Below, piece by piece: positions 54,747 through 63,299 of a stretch of 64,000 nt of DNA (the first letter of the stretch is position 1; every line of letters begins with the position of its first letter). The stretch is taken from the NCBI RefSeq assembly GCF_902832845.1, contig NZ_CADFDB010000015.1:1-64000 (forward strand), given 5' to 3'. The notes under the pieces were generated by a model that worked only from the letters and a program-made list of their open reading frames with translations, was not told where the DNA came from and made no database searches. This DNA is from Burkholderia metallica. GTDB taxonomy: Bacteria > Pseudomonadota > Gammaproteobacteria > Burkholderiales > Burkholderiaceae. A program made the position numbers and the translations under genes.

Positions 54747-54872
54747 TACTGGTGTCTCTTCTGAAACGCGAGATCGGGGAAAAAGACCAGCCGGCGAGCC
54801 GGCTGGCGTCAAAGGGAAGGCGCAAGGTAAGGAATGGCACCTTCCCGCCACTAAATTGCGGTCGGGTAAGCG

Positions 54873-55271
54873 CTACTGGCCGATGCCTCCCTTGGCCACG
54901 TCGGTGGTCTCGGCAAACGTGTATTTCTTGACGACGCCGCTGTCATCGAACAGCACGGTCAACGTCTTCTTCCGCACGTCAGCGCCATGTGCAAACGCAC
55001 CGACGATCGGCACGAAGTTGATAGCGTGCGGCGTGGCGTGAGCCAGCTCGTATGTCCAGATCTCGAGACCCGAATCGGTGAACGTCGTCTTGTTCGGTGA
55101 ACCGAAAGCATCCTGAACATCCTGCTTCGTGCTCTTGCCCTGCTGGATTTGGGCCTGAACGCTTGATTGCGTTGCGGATTCGAGGTGCTCGTTGCCAGTG
55201 GTCGCGCAACCGACAAGTAACGCAGTGCCCGACAAGGCGACGATCAGGAGCGTGTTCTTCGTGAATTTCAT
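54873..55271 (-). CDS. BamE/OmlA-like lipoprotein
   Basis: The 132-aa product has a lipoprotein signal (TALLVGC), then IQQGKSTKQDVQDAFGSPNKTTF and a C-terminal LTVLFDDSGVVKKYTF. This is the SmpA/OmlA (BamE) two-strand pattern. Outer-membrane assembly or inhibitor-binding roles are known for the family. The ATG at 55,271 has AGAGGA upstream. A plasmid copy next to an autotransporter and envelope genes suggests an envelope role. Confidence 0.75.
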   Translation of the reverse strand: MKFTKNTLLIVALSGTALLVGCATTGNEHLESATQSSVQAQIQQGKSTKQDVQDAFGSPNKTTFTDSGLEIWTYELAHATPHAINFVPIVGAFAHGADVRKKTLTVLFDDSGVVKKYTFAETTDVAKGGIGQ

Positions 55272-55325
55272 GGTCATCCTCTTGGTGTGATCAACAGTCA
55301 AAAATGGCGGTGATTCGTTGCTGGG

Positions 55326-55742
55326 CTAATACAGGCGGCCGGATCGCTCTGCTTCACATACAGCGCGGTACCAGTCGTCCATGTGGCGCCTGACCTGCAA
55401 CTCGACGTAGCTGATGTACGGTCGCCACCACGCGTAGAACAGCGAAGCGACGAGGCCGGCGAACGCGTACATCGGCAGCGACGCGCGCGGCTCGACGACG
55501 ATCGGGTAGTCCAGGTGGAACCCGTTGGAGATCAGTCGCCCCCAGAGCAACAACGCCGGAGCCCATGCCAACCAGCACAGCGCGAGCCACTGCACGACGT
55601 AACGTGTCGCCCAATCGGCTTCGGTACGCAGCAGTCTCGGACTGGTCCACAGCCGACGGCGAATGTGTCGACGTTCGGCCAGATAGAGCCGCGTAAAATG
55701 TGGAACGGGACGCGCACGGCGGGGGCGATTGAAAATAGACAT
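55326..55742 (-). CDS. Small membrane protein of unknown function
   Basis: The 138-aa protein has a basic N-terminus and two membrane segments (VVQWLALCWLAWAPALLLWG and MYAFAGLVASLFYAWW), then a tail YVELQVRRHMDDWYRAVCEA. It starts 8 bases after the zeta-fusion gene stop on the same strand. No family recognised. Confidence 0.55.
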   Translation of the reverse strand: MSIFNRPRRARPVPHFTRLYLAERRHIRRRLWTSPRLLRTEADWATRYVVQWLALCWLAWAPALLLWGRLISNGFHLDYPIVVEPRASLPMYAFAGLVASLFYAWWRPYISYVELQVRRHMDDWYRAVCEAERSGRLY

Positions 55743-55750
55743 GGCGGCCC

Positions 55751-57730
55751 CTATCGCTCGATAGAAAGCTGGTGGTCGTGTGATCGGTCTGCGCGTTCTG
55801 CTTCGCGATCGCGCTCCTTGACCTGGTGCAGCGCGCTATCTGGCGAATACTGAATCGCGACCTGCTCGCCGACCTCCACGTCGCGGGACAATCGATCGCG
55901 CGGATAGACGATGCCGACGGTCTGACCGATCTTGACCAGCGAGTGGTGCGTCGAGTTGGCGAGCACCTCGCCGCGGTAGTGGCGCTCCAGCTGCTGCGCA
56001 TCGCGCAAAATCAGGTTGTGGTGATCGCCCGCAAGGCCGATCGCCCGGCGCGAAACATCGTCCGGCACGTCACCCTCGGGTAGCTGGCCGCGATGGATCT
56101 GCTCGGACAGGTTGGCGCGTTCGAGTTCGCTGTGGGGAACCGTGCTGATCGAGGTCCGCGTTTCGAGGTGGTGGTAGGCCGCGTCGAGCTCGGGGAAGAG
56201 GGCGAGCGCCTGGTCACGGCCCAGCGTGTCGAACGCACGGCCGCGCTCCGCGTCGCGTGCGTGGTCAACGGTACGCCGGCGCGGCGCGCGCGCCGTATCG
56301 ACTTCGACCTCCGTCTTTGCCTGATCCGGTTGGTGTGCAGGCGGCAGAATGGCCCGTTCGCGTACCGGCTCTATGCCATCCGGATCGACGACTACCACAC
56401 GACCGTCCACGATGCCCAGATTGTCGACGCCCTGATCGCCCCAGTGGTAACCGCGCTGACGAAGCGCATCGGCGGTGCGCGCGACGTCGGCCGATGTCAC
56501 GCCTCGCATTTCGGCGCGGGGCATGATTTCGTATCGCAGATTGCCTTCGGTGCCGCTCGCCACCGGCTGCAAGACCTCGGGAATTTTTGGCCGAACGGCA
56601 AGATCGCCGGTACCGAGCCGCACCACATGCTTGTCGTCGGCCGCCAGCACGACCGACGACGCGCCGGCGTCCAGCGGTGTCAGGTAAGTCATCCCGTGCG
56701 AGCGAAGCCTGGCCTCGAGCGCGGGCAGATGACGCGACGCGGCGATTTCCTCGGCGACCGGATCGGGGAAGCGGCCACCGAGGTTCGGCACGTCACGGGT
56801 CATTGACCGGAGGACGTCGCGCAAGCCACGCTCCGGCGCCGGCCGCGCATCCGCAGACGCCCCGTTGGCCAGTGCTTGCGCATCCCTCTCCCGGACGCGT
56901 AGCGCCTGTTCACGACGCAGCGAGATGTCGGCAATCTCCGGTGCCGGCGCACCTCGCCCTGTACGAGCGTCACGAATGTCATCGAGCATTTGAACGTGAT
57001 GGGCAATCTCGTCGCGGGTCATCGGACGCTCGCGCTCATGCACGATCGACGCGGCGGCCACTTGCGGCTCCCGCCATTCACCCTGATGCAGTTCGTTGCG
57101 GTAGACCTCGCGGTGATGCCGATCGAGGATCAAGATTCGATCCACTGCCTTCTCTCGCTCGAGCAACGCGACCGTCTCGACCATGCCGACATACGCCTGG
57201 TCGTGCTGCTCGGGATTGACAACCCGCCCCGCGCCCGTCGTCGCGATTTCTCGCTCGGTACGCATCTGCGCACGTGTGAGCGACACCTCGGCGGGCATAG
57301 CGACGCCCCGAACCTCCAGCGTGTAGCCGCGCTCCTTGAGCCGCCGTGTCAGATTGCGCAGGCTATCGGGGTTGCGCATCGTCCCGTCGACCACAAGATC
57401 ACGCCGCGCGTCGGATGCGGCCGTGGTTAGCCGGCCAGCCCATCGACCGGCGTCGGCATGCGTCAAGTCAGCCGCGTGTCGCGGATCTTCGCGAAGAAGC
57501 CGGCTGTACTGCGGCAAGTTCTCCCTCATGCGATCCGCGTCGATCAAAACGGCACCACCGCGTTCGTTGAGTTCCCCCATCGCCTGACGCGCGAGGGCTG
57601 TCTTGCCGGCACCGGGCTGGCCGCCGATGAGGATCGCCTTCGGTTCAGCCTGCTCGCGACTGCCGTCAATCGCCTCGCGCTCCACGCGCGCATACGCGCG
57701 CTGCATCACGACATCCGGAAAATTGTCCAT
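55751..57730 (-). CDS. Zeta-toxin / kinase-like / KfrB multidomain protein
   Basis: The 659-aa protein has three parts. Residues about 1-240 form a zeta-toxin kinase: Walker A GGQPGAGKT, LIDADRMRENLPQYSRL and a DGTMRNPDS segment. Residues about 340-460 look like a protein-kinase or phosphotransferase fold: SSVVLAADDKHVVRL, then HWGDQGVDNLGIV and VVVVDPDGI, matching HxD(x4)N and a DxD metal motif. Residues about 590-640 match a KfrB domain (SLVKIGQTVGIVYPRDRL, VGEQVAIQY). Zeta toxins phosphorylate UDP-amino sugars. Such mosaics occur among polyvalent proteins of conjugative elements that may enter the recipient with the DNA. The kinase-like call is inference. Confidence 0.78.
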   Translation of the reverse strand: MDNFPDVVMQRAYARVEREAIDGSREQAEPKAILIGGQPGAGKTALARQAMGELNERGGAVLIDADRMRENLPQYSRLLREDPRHAADLTHADAGRWAGRLTTAASDARRDLVVDGTMRNPDSLRNLTRRLKERGYTLEVRGVAMPAEVSLTRAQMRTEREIATTGAGRVVNPEQHDQAYVGMVETVALLEREKAVDRILILDRHHREVYRNELHQGEWREPQVAAASIVHERERPMTRDEIAHHVQMLDDIRDARTGRGAPAPEIADISLRREQALRVRERDAQALANGASADARPAPERGLRDVLRSMTRDVPNLGGRFPDPVAEEIAASRHLPALEARLRSHGMTYLTPLDAGASSVVLAADDKHVVRLGTGDLAVRPKIPEVLQPVASGTEGNLRYEIMPRAEMRGVTSADVARTADALRQRGYHWGDQGVDNLGIVDGRVVVVDPDGIEPVRERAILPPAHQPDQAKTEVEVDTARAPRRRTVDHARDAERGRAFDTLGRDQALALFPELDAAYHHLETRTSISTVPHSELERANLSEQIHRGQLPEGDVPDDVSRRAIGLAGDHHNLILRDAQQLERHYRGEVLANSTHHSLVKIGQTVGIVYPRDRLSRDVEVGEQVAIQYSPDSALHQVKERDREAERADRSHDHQLSIER

Positions 57731-57744
57731 GATGGGCTCCGGAG

Positions 57745-57993
57745 TCAGGCGTGACCGAGGTTCAATCGACGAACACGCAGGCCGTAGACGTCCAGTGCAC
57801 GAGCGATCGCGACCGCATCATCCGGATGCAGCGCATCGCGAGCGGCAACCAGAGTCTTGCGTTCTGCGTCCGCTATCGCGACGCACTCCGCATCCGGCTC
57901 CGACCGCGACTCCTCTTCAGCGATGACGGCGACATAGTGGGCGATCAGTTGCCCGATCGTTTGGCAGGCGACTTCGTAATCGACATGAGGCAT
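57745..57993 (-). CDS. Small acidic protein before the zeta fusion, possible antitoxin
   Basis: The 82-aa helical protein starts MPHVDYEVACQTIGQLIAHYV and contains ECVAIADAERKTLVAARDAL. It lies 14 bases upstream of the zeta-fusion gene on the same strand, the usual position of an epsilon-type antitoxin. No clear similarity to epsilon is visible, so the antitoxin role is only suggested by position. Confidence 0.5.
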   Translation of the reverse strand: MPHVDYEVACQTIGQLIAHYVAVIAEEESRSEPDAECVAIADAERKTLVAARDALHPDDAVAIARALDVYGLRVRRLNLGHA

Positions 57994-58037
57994 CGTGTTC
58001 TCCTGAAAAAATTAAGCTTGCGCGCGTGCTTCCTGGG

Positions 58038-58664
58038 TCAAACCCCTGGGTAAGGCTTCGATTCATTCCATAGCCGCGTCCACGCGCTGCGCACGGCTGC
58101 GGCGACCGTGGCGTGATGCCAGATGACGAGGACGTTTTCTGCGTTGTGGTTGGCGCCGGCCTGCGTGTAGTTCATCGAGCCTGTCTGGGTCGTATCGCTA
58201 TCAGCGACGATGAACTTGTCGTGCATGAGCGGTACGGCCATGTCGATACGAACCGGTATTCCGGCCGCGACGAGATCCGCGAGCTTCGAGCCGCGGCCGT
58301 CAAGCTGCGAGCGGTCGAGGACAACACGAACCTGCACACCAGCGTGGGCGCGCTCGATCAGGTGGGTAACGATGCGACGATTGGTGAGCTCGTAAGCGGC
58401 GACGTCGAGCTCCGACTGCGCGGTATCGATCACGCTCAGCACGAGGGCCTCGGCCTGGCCGTCTGGCGAAGTGGCGAATTGCACGGAGGCGCGATCGCCA
58501 GAGCCGGTGCTTTCCGAATGTGAGGCGTTTTCGGCCGGGTGTTTCAGAGCGCTCGCATAATGCCCAACGGACGACGACAAATTGCCGAAATCCGGCGTTG
58601 GGCCGTCATGCAGCACGTAGTAGCCGACACCGGCCGCGAGCGCGAGGAAGAGGAGAAACTTCAT
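58038..58664 (-). CDS. Phospholipase D-family nuclease (Nuc-like)
   Basis: The 208-aa protein has an N-terminal hydrophobic signal/anchor and one HKD motif (MHDKFIVADSDTTQTGSMNYT), as in the plasmid pKM101 endonuclease Nuc, which dimerises to build one active site. Also typical is DVAAYELTNRRIVTHLIER. It probably cuts DNA non-specifically in the periplasm. Nuc homologues are common in conjugative transfer regions. Its start overlaps the lipoprotein gene's stop (ATGA). Confidence 0.88.
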   Translation of the reverse strand: MKFLLFLALAAGVGYYVLHDGPTPDFGNLSSSVGHYASALKHPAENASHSESTGSGDRASVQFATSPDGQAEALVLSVIDTAQSELDVAAYELTNRRIVTHLIERAHAGVQVRVVLDRSQLDGRGSKLADLVAAGIPVRIDMAVPLMHDKFIVADSDTTQTGSMNYTQAGANHNAENVLVIWHHATVAAAVRSAWTRLWNESKPYPGV

Positions 58665-58798
58665 GCCGACCTCCCGACGTGGGAGGTGTGTCCGCTCGCG
58701 GAATAGGAGCGGGCGCAGGCATCGTCACCGTGCGGCGAGGCACAAGCGGCAAGAATCAGGGCAGGAAACGTGAGCGCGGTCAGACGCACTCGACTCAC
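58661..58798 (-). CDS. Very small lipoprotein before the nuclease gene
   Basis: A GTG at 58,798 opens 45 codons: VSRVRLTALTFPALILAAC and a polar tail ending HVGRSA. The ILAAC lipobox predicts a lipidated peptide of about 27 residues. Short lipoproteins in this position on other plasmids act in entry exclusion, but no similarity is visible. The stop overlaps the nuclease start, supporting translation. The start codon is uncertain. Confidence 0.5.
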   Translation of the reverse strand: MSRVRLTALTFPALILAACASPHGDDACARSYSASGHTSHVGRSA

Positions 58799-58927
58799 CG
58801 TCGAGATCGCGCTAATTAAAGACGTAAATGAATTGACACCACGACGAATTACGTCATCAAGGATTAACTTGCCAGTACGCCAAATCAGGCGTAACGTCAA
58901 TACTAATTGCGTACGGGGACGCTTATC

Positions 58928-59320
58928 ATGGATTACGTACTTGCGAATTTCATGGCGGTAATGGCGGCAGTGATTTTCTCGGTTTTCACGTCGTTTATCG
59001 CTTCGCGAAGCGGCCGAATCATTTACAGGAAGATCATGTGGGGCTATCTGGCCACGCTGCTGATTTCGGCCGTCGTGGTTACAGTCATGCAGCTGCCCTT
59101 CGCCATTTTGGCTTTTGGTGCGCTCTTTTCCTGCATCGTCGGCGTGCTCGCTCAATTGGGAGCTGCAGTCAAGTTTGGCCATCTCATCATGACCGGTACG
59201 CACTTTGATGACGGCTGGAACACGGCTCGCTCGAGCAACAATGCAAGCAGCGACCTCTCTAACGATTGGTTCTGGAGAGACCAAAGAAATCAGATGAGTC
59301 ATAGCGATTGGCGTCATTGA
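58928..59320 (+). CDS. Small multi-pass membrane protein next to traG
   Basis: The 130-aa protein has three or four membrane segments (FMAVMAAVIFSVFTSFIA, YLATLLISAVVVTVMQL, FAILAFGALFSCIVGVLAQL) and a hydrophilic tail. It is convergent with traG and divergent from the lipoprotein/nuclease genes. In F plasmids a hydrophobic exclusion protein (TraS) follows traG; this gene is in a similar place but on the opposite strand, so the analogy is weak. Function unknown. Confidence 0.6.
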   Translation: MDYVLANFMAVMAAVIFSVFTSFIASRSGRIIYRKIMWGYLATLLISAVVVTVMQLPFAILAFGALFSCIVGVLAQLGAAVKFGHLIMTGTHFDDGWNTARSSNNASSDLSNDWFWRDQRNQMSHSDWRH

Positions 59321-59337
59321 TTGATGTACTACCGTCA

Positions 59338-59358
59338 GGGGCCGCGAGGCCCCTTTTT
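59338..59358. terminator. Bidirectional terminator between traG and the membrane-protein gene
   Basis: GGGGCC, loop GCGA and GGCCCC, followed by five T residues on the plus strand, lies between the convergent stops at 59,320 and 59,358. It can end the plus-strand gene; the minus strand lacks a clean T-run. Confidence 0.75.
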
Positions 59359-62300
59359 CATTGGTTCTTGGGATCGTCGTTTGCAACGTCCGCGCGTGGG
59401 ATCGACTTGACTCCCCGTTCGTCATCGGCTGAACCGCGCCCTAGTCGAGTCGGCGAGACCAGAGCGCTCGGGGAAGTGGCGGCGCCGCTGGTCGCCGACT
59501 CGTCGCTCGGAACCAGTGCGTCGCTTCCGGCGATTGCGGGATCGGGGTACGGCGAAGGTGTCGTAGGCGAGACAGCCCCAGCAGCAGATGGCCCGGCCGG
59601 CGCACGATCGATCTCGATCTTTCTTTCAACACCGCCGACTTGTGACCCGACGGTTGGGAGGCCGACGCCACCAGACGTCAAACTGCTCCGGGCAGCTGTT
59701 CCAGGTGCAGTAGGCGCCGGCGTAGTCCCCACTGGACCAGCATTAGCAGGCGTGACGTTGTCGACTCGCGAGCCGGAGTTAACGGCCGTCGTTCGCGGAG
59801 CCACGACGGAGACCCCGCCGCTGCGCTTCATTGAAGCGGTCGGCACGCCACGTCCCTGACTTCCATCGTCGACCATTCGGTGATCCCGCATCGGTTCGAC
59901 GGATCGCGCTACAGCTTCTTGATCAGGGCTGGATAGCTCTGGAGACGGTCGGCTGTATGTCCCGTCAAGAGCATCGGGCGCTCGACGATCGCTCTGCCGA
60001 TATGACATGTGGTCATTGCCGGCCGGCAGAGTCACGATCCTGAAGTCAGATTCGGACAGGCGCGGTTGATTGGCGGGCGAATCCGTGCCTGTTCCCGCCG
60101 CTCGAGCGGCTTCAAGAGTCGGGCCATTTCCCGTCGTTCGCGGATGCAGAAAGTTTTCAATAGGTGCCGAGGTGGACGTTGTTTCAACCGGCCCGGTCGG
60201 CTGAATCGAGGTCACCCATGCCGAAAGGGGCCCCTTGCTATCGGAAGCTGGGGTCGCCGCCGGCGGAGAGGAAAGCGAGCGGCCCGGCGCCCGCTCGGGC
60301 GTCATGAGCGGCTTGTTGTCAGCCGACGGATCGATGTGGTCATGCACCTGCTTGATCGGCGCGGCGGACTCGCTTGCCACCCGTTGCTGCATAACCTCCA
60401 CACGCTGCTGGGCGTCGGTCACGATTTGGGGCATCGGCGTCGCAACATCCAGGGGTTTCGTATCCACTGGTCCAACCGCTCCTGCAAATCGCTGGAACGA
60501 CGCGGGCGCACTTCCACCAACACCAGACTGGTTGCGTTGGTCCTGGCGAACGACGTCGATCCCGCTCGCAGGGAGAGCGGACCCATCACGAGCCGTGGTC
60601 GGCAACGTCGAGTTGCGCGAAACGATGTCGCGCATCGCTGCATCTTGGGCGACCAACTGAGCGATCTGCGGAGAGGGCAGCGTCATCAGCTGGCTGTATC
60701 GCATACCGTTGCGCGCAGCGACGGCCTGCAGGTTCTCAGGCGTCATCAGGTTGGTCGAGGTATCTACGCGCGAAACAACTTGCGTCGATCCGCGCTGGCG
60801 CACGTCTGCGCTGCGAGTGAGATCCGCTGCAACACGAGAGCCAGATGAAACCTGGTCCGTCAGAGAGGCGGAACGGTCGCTGCGAACGTGCTGCCCGGAC
60901 TCCATTCCGGTGGAGTCATTGTGCATTTGCGAGCCTTCGTGAGAGACCAGATCGCTCTCGGTGTAGGCAGCCAAACTACTGTTTTGATCAACGAATCTTT
61001 GTGCGTCTGAATTCCGCCAAGACTTCGTATATCCACCTTCACCCGAGACATCGAGACCGAACTTCAGACTCGACTGCCCTTTCCCCGTGCCACCGCCATT
61101 TGCATAGTCCGCAGCTCGCACCTTCGATCGATACGCATCCCGAATCGCTTGGACTTCATTCGGCGATTTGCCAAGTGACTCGGCTTTGCGAGCGAGTTTG
61201 TCTTCTTCTGCTTGGTTGAAAAGAGGCGAGTTCGAGATTGGATTGCTACTTCCTTGCCGACCATTGCCGGAAGGTCCACGCCTGCTACCACCGGCTGAGC
61301 CGCCGCCTCCACTGCCAGCGTTGCCGGCCGGCGCACCATCATCGCCAAACGATTTGGCAAAGCCGCCACCAAGCATGATCGAGCCTTTGGCGCCTGCAGA
61401 AGTTGTGCCGTCGACGGAGTGCGACTGATCTATCGCATATTGCTGATCATGTGCGGTTCGCCGCTCACCTGTTTGGCTAGACGAGGCCCGCGTACCTGAG
61501 CTGGAATCGTCGGACAGGCGCTGCGTGCTTCCACGCTCCTGGCTGCTCGAGACGCTATTCGTGCTGGACGCAAGCTGCTCCCGCCCAGCGAACGTGGAAT
61601 TTGTTCGGTTTGCCGCGACACCCGTCGAGGTGTCGGTGCCGAGCGACCGCTCGAATGCGTCCTGGGAAGTTGCTGAAACGCCGAGGCTGTTTTGAAACTC
61701 GGTGCGAGCGATTAGGCCATTGGCGAAATTCGTAAAGGCCGAGCCGGTCCCGGTATCGACGTTCATCGACCCGGTGCGCGATTGCACGGTGTTGTCGTAC
61801 TTGTTCGCTGAGGTCACGTTGCGCGACGCGTTATCGATCGACGACGAATCCATGTGCACGTTGCCGATGTTTTCGTCGCCCTGCGCCTGCTGGCCACCGA
61901 TCTGCTGAGCAGACCCGGTCAACGCGCCACTCAGTTGAGAGAATGCACCTACAACGCCGGCCGACGCGAAGTTCAGCAACATCCAGGCAAGGGGCGGCGT
62001 AATAATCACCATGTATCCAAGCAGCGCCTGCTCGTCGAGCAACGTCTGGCCGAACTTCGCCGCCATCCCGAACGGGACGCCGGCCTGCAACGACATCGAG
62101 CGCATCTCATGGCTGAGGTGAATCAGGGACAGCCCGTTGATTACCGCGAAGAGCACCGGCCAGATAGATACCCACGCCACCGTCTTCGCGTACATCGCAA
62201 GGATTCGCTTGGCGCCGTCAGCGCCGCTGATCAGGCAGAGCACCAGAATGAGCGGGAAAACCGCATAGACGATCGCTTCGGCATAGTTGCGAACAGTCGG

Positions 62301-63299
62301 CAGCGTGTTCTTCGCCAGAATCGCCATGGAGGCAAGCGAACCGTTCGTCGCCACTGCAGCCTGAGCCGAGCTCATCAACGCATTGACCTCGGCGACGCGC
62401 GCCGGATCGCTCAGCATCGCGGGAAGCTCGGCGCCCGCCTGACGCCACACGTTGTTGAACATTGCCTGTCGCAGCGCCGATGACGCGTTCTGCGACGATT
62501 GGAGGATGAAGCCGTACGAATCGCCGATCGCGTTGACAAATTCCGCCTTCGCCATGGACGGATCGGCGATCTCCGGATACATCTCGCTGCCATACATTTG
62601 CTCGGCTGCTTGCTCCGCATCCTGTACGCGCAGCAGCAGCAAGGTTCCGGTCGCTGAGCAGGTGTCCGTCGTAGGATTCGCGGTGAGGGTGTTGGTTGTC
62701 ACGTACCGTGCCGGGCTGGTCGACGTGAACACCGTATTGAACGGGTCCGTGCCGTTCATAATCGTCCGCGGATCAATCGCGCCGTCCTGGATGTCGTAGA
62801 CCGTGCACTCCTTGAAGAACTGGATAAGGTCGGCGTGCAGCCCCGGATCGGTGATTTCAGCCTTGTTCACCTTCTGAAGCACTGAGATTCCGAAACCCAC
62901 ATCGCCCTTTTTCAGGGTGAGCGTATCCGGCACCGAAAAAATCGTTTCGTACGACTGTGTCAGCACTCGAGAGATAAGCGTGAAGCTCTGGGCAACCGCG
63001 GCGAGATACACCGGGACGTGGTCCACCTCGCGAGTAGGCTGCACGTTGTTGACGTCGGTGATGAACACGTTTTCAACCGGCAGCAACAGCAGCTGCGTCA
63101 TCAGCATTGCGGCGGCGAACCAGCGGAAGATCTCATAGCCTTTCCGACCGAGCGCGACAATCGTCCAGATCACCACCCCGCACAACAGCGTGTAACGGAT
63201 GAGACCTGTCCAGGTGCCGCTGCCCATGAAAGACGCAATACCCTGCATGACGTAGTACAAGGTATCGACGTTTCCATAGGTGTCGATTTCCATGTTCAT
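59358..63299 (-). CDS. traG: TraG, F-type conjugation mating-pair formation/stabilisation protein
   Basis: The 1313-aa protein starts MNMEIDTYGNVDTLYYVMQGIA, with membrane segments in the first 90 residues and again at about 345-460 (YAVFPLILVLCLISGADGAKR; WVSIWPVLFAVINGLSLI). This is the TraG N-terminal architecture shared with VirB6-type channels. A very long Ser/Thr/Gln-rich, low-complexity C-terminal region follows (about residues 480-1313), which in F TraG reaches the periplasm or recipient and takes part in mating-pair stabilisation and entry exclusion. F TraG is 938 aa, so this tail is longer. The start overlaps the traH stop (ATGA). Confidence 0.9.
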   Translation of the reverse strand: MNMEIDTYGNVDTLYYVMQGIASFMGSGTWTGLIRYTLLCGVVIWTIVALGRKGYEIFRWFAAAMLMTQLLLLPVENVFITDVNNVQPTREVDHVPVYLAAVAQSFTLISRVLTQSYETIFSVPDTLTLKKGDVGFGISVLQKVNKAEITDPGLHADLIQFFKECTVYDIQDGAIDPRTIMNGTDPFNTVFTSTSPARYVTTNTLTANPTTDTCSATGTLLLLRVQDAEQAAEQMYGSEMYPEIADPSMAKAEFVNAIGDSYGFILQSSQNASSALRQAMFNNVWRQAGAELPAMLSDPARVAEVNALMSSAQAAVATNGSLASMAILAKNTLPTVRNYAEAIVYAVFPLILVLCLISGADGAKRILAMYAKTVAWVSIWPVLFAVINGLSLIHLSHEMRSMSLQAGVPFGMAAKFGQTLLDEQALLGYMVIITPPLAWMLLNFASAGVVGAFSQLSGALTGSAQQIGGQQAQGDENIGNVHMDSSSIDNASRNVTSANKYDNTVQSRTGSMNVDTGTGSAFTNFANGLIARTEFQNSLGVSATSQDAFERSLGTDTSTGVAANRTNSTFAGREQLASSTNSVSSSQERGSTQRLSDDSSSGTRASSSQTGERRTAHDQQYAIDQSHSVDGTTSAGAKGSIMLGGGFAKSFGDDGAPAGNAGSGGGGSAGGSRRGPSGNGRQGSSNPISNSPLFNQAEEDKLARKAESLGKSPNEVQAIRDAYRSKVRAADYANGGGTGKGQSSLKFGLDVSGEGGYTKSWRNSDAQRFVDQNSSLAAYTESDLVSHEGSQMHNDSTGMESGQHVRSDRSASLTDQVSSGSRVAADLTRSADVRQRGSTQVVSRVDTSTNLMTPENLQAVAARNGMRYSQLMTLPSPQIAQLVAQDAAMRDIVSRNSTLPTTARDGSALPASGIDVVRQDQRNQSGVGGSAPASFQRFAGAVGPVDTKPLDVATPMPQIVTDAQQRVEVMQQRVASESAAPIKQVHDHIDPSADNKPLMTPERAPGRSLSSPPAATPASDSKGPLSAWVTSIQPTGPVETTSTSAPIENFLHPRTTGNGPTLEAARAAGTGTDSPANQPRLSESDFRIVTLPAGNDHMSYRQSDRRAPDALDGTYSRPSPELSSPDQEAVARSVEPMRDHRMVDDGSQGRGVPTASMKRSGGVSVVAPRTTAVNSGSRVDNVTPANAGPVGTTPAPTAPGTAARSSLTSGGVGLPTVGSQVGGVERKIEIDRAPAGPSAAGAVSPTTPSPYPDPAIAGSDALVPSDESATSGAATSPSALVSPTRLGRGSADDERGVKSIPRADVANDDPKNQ

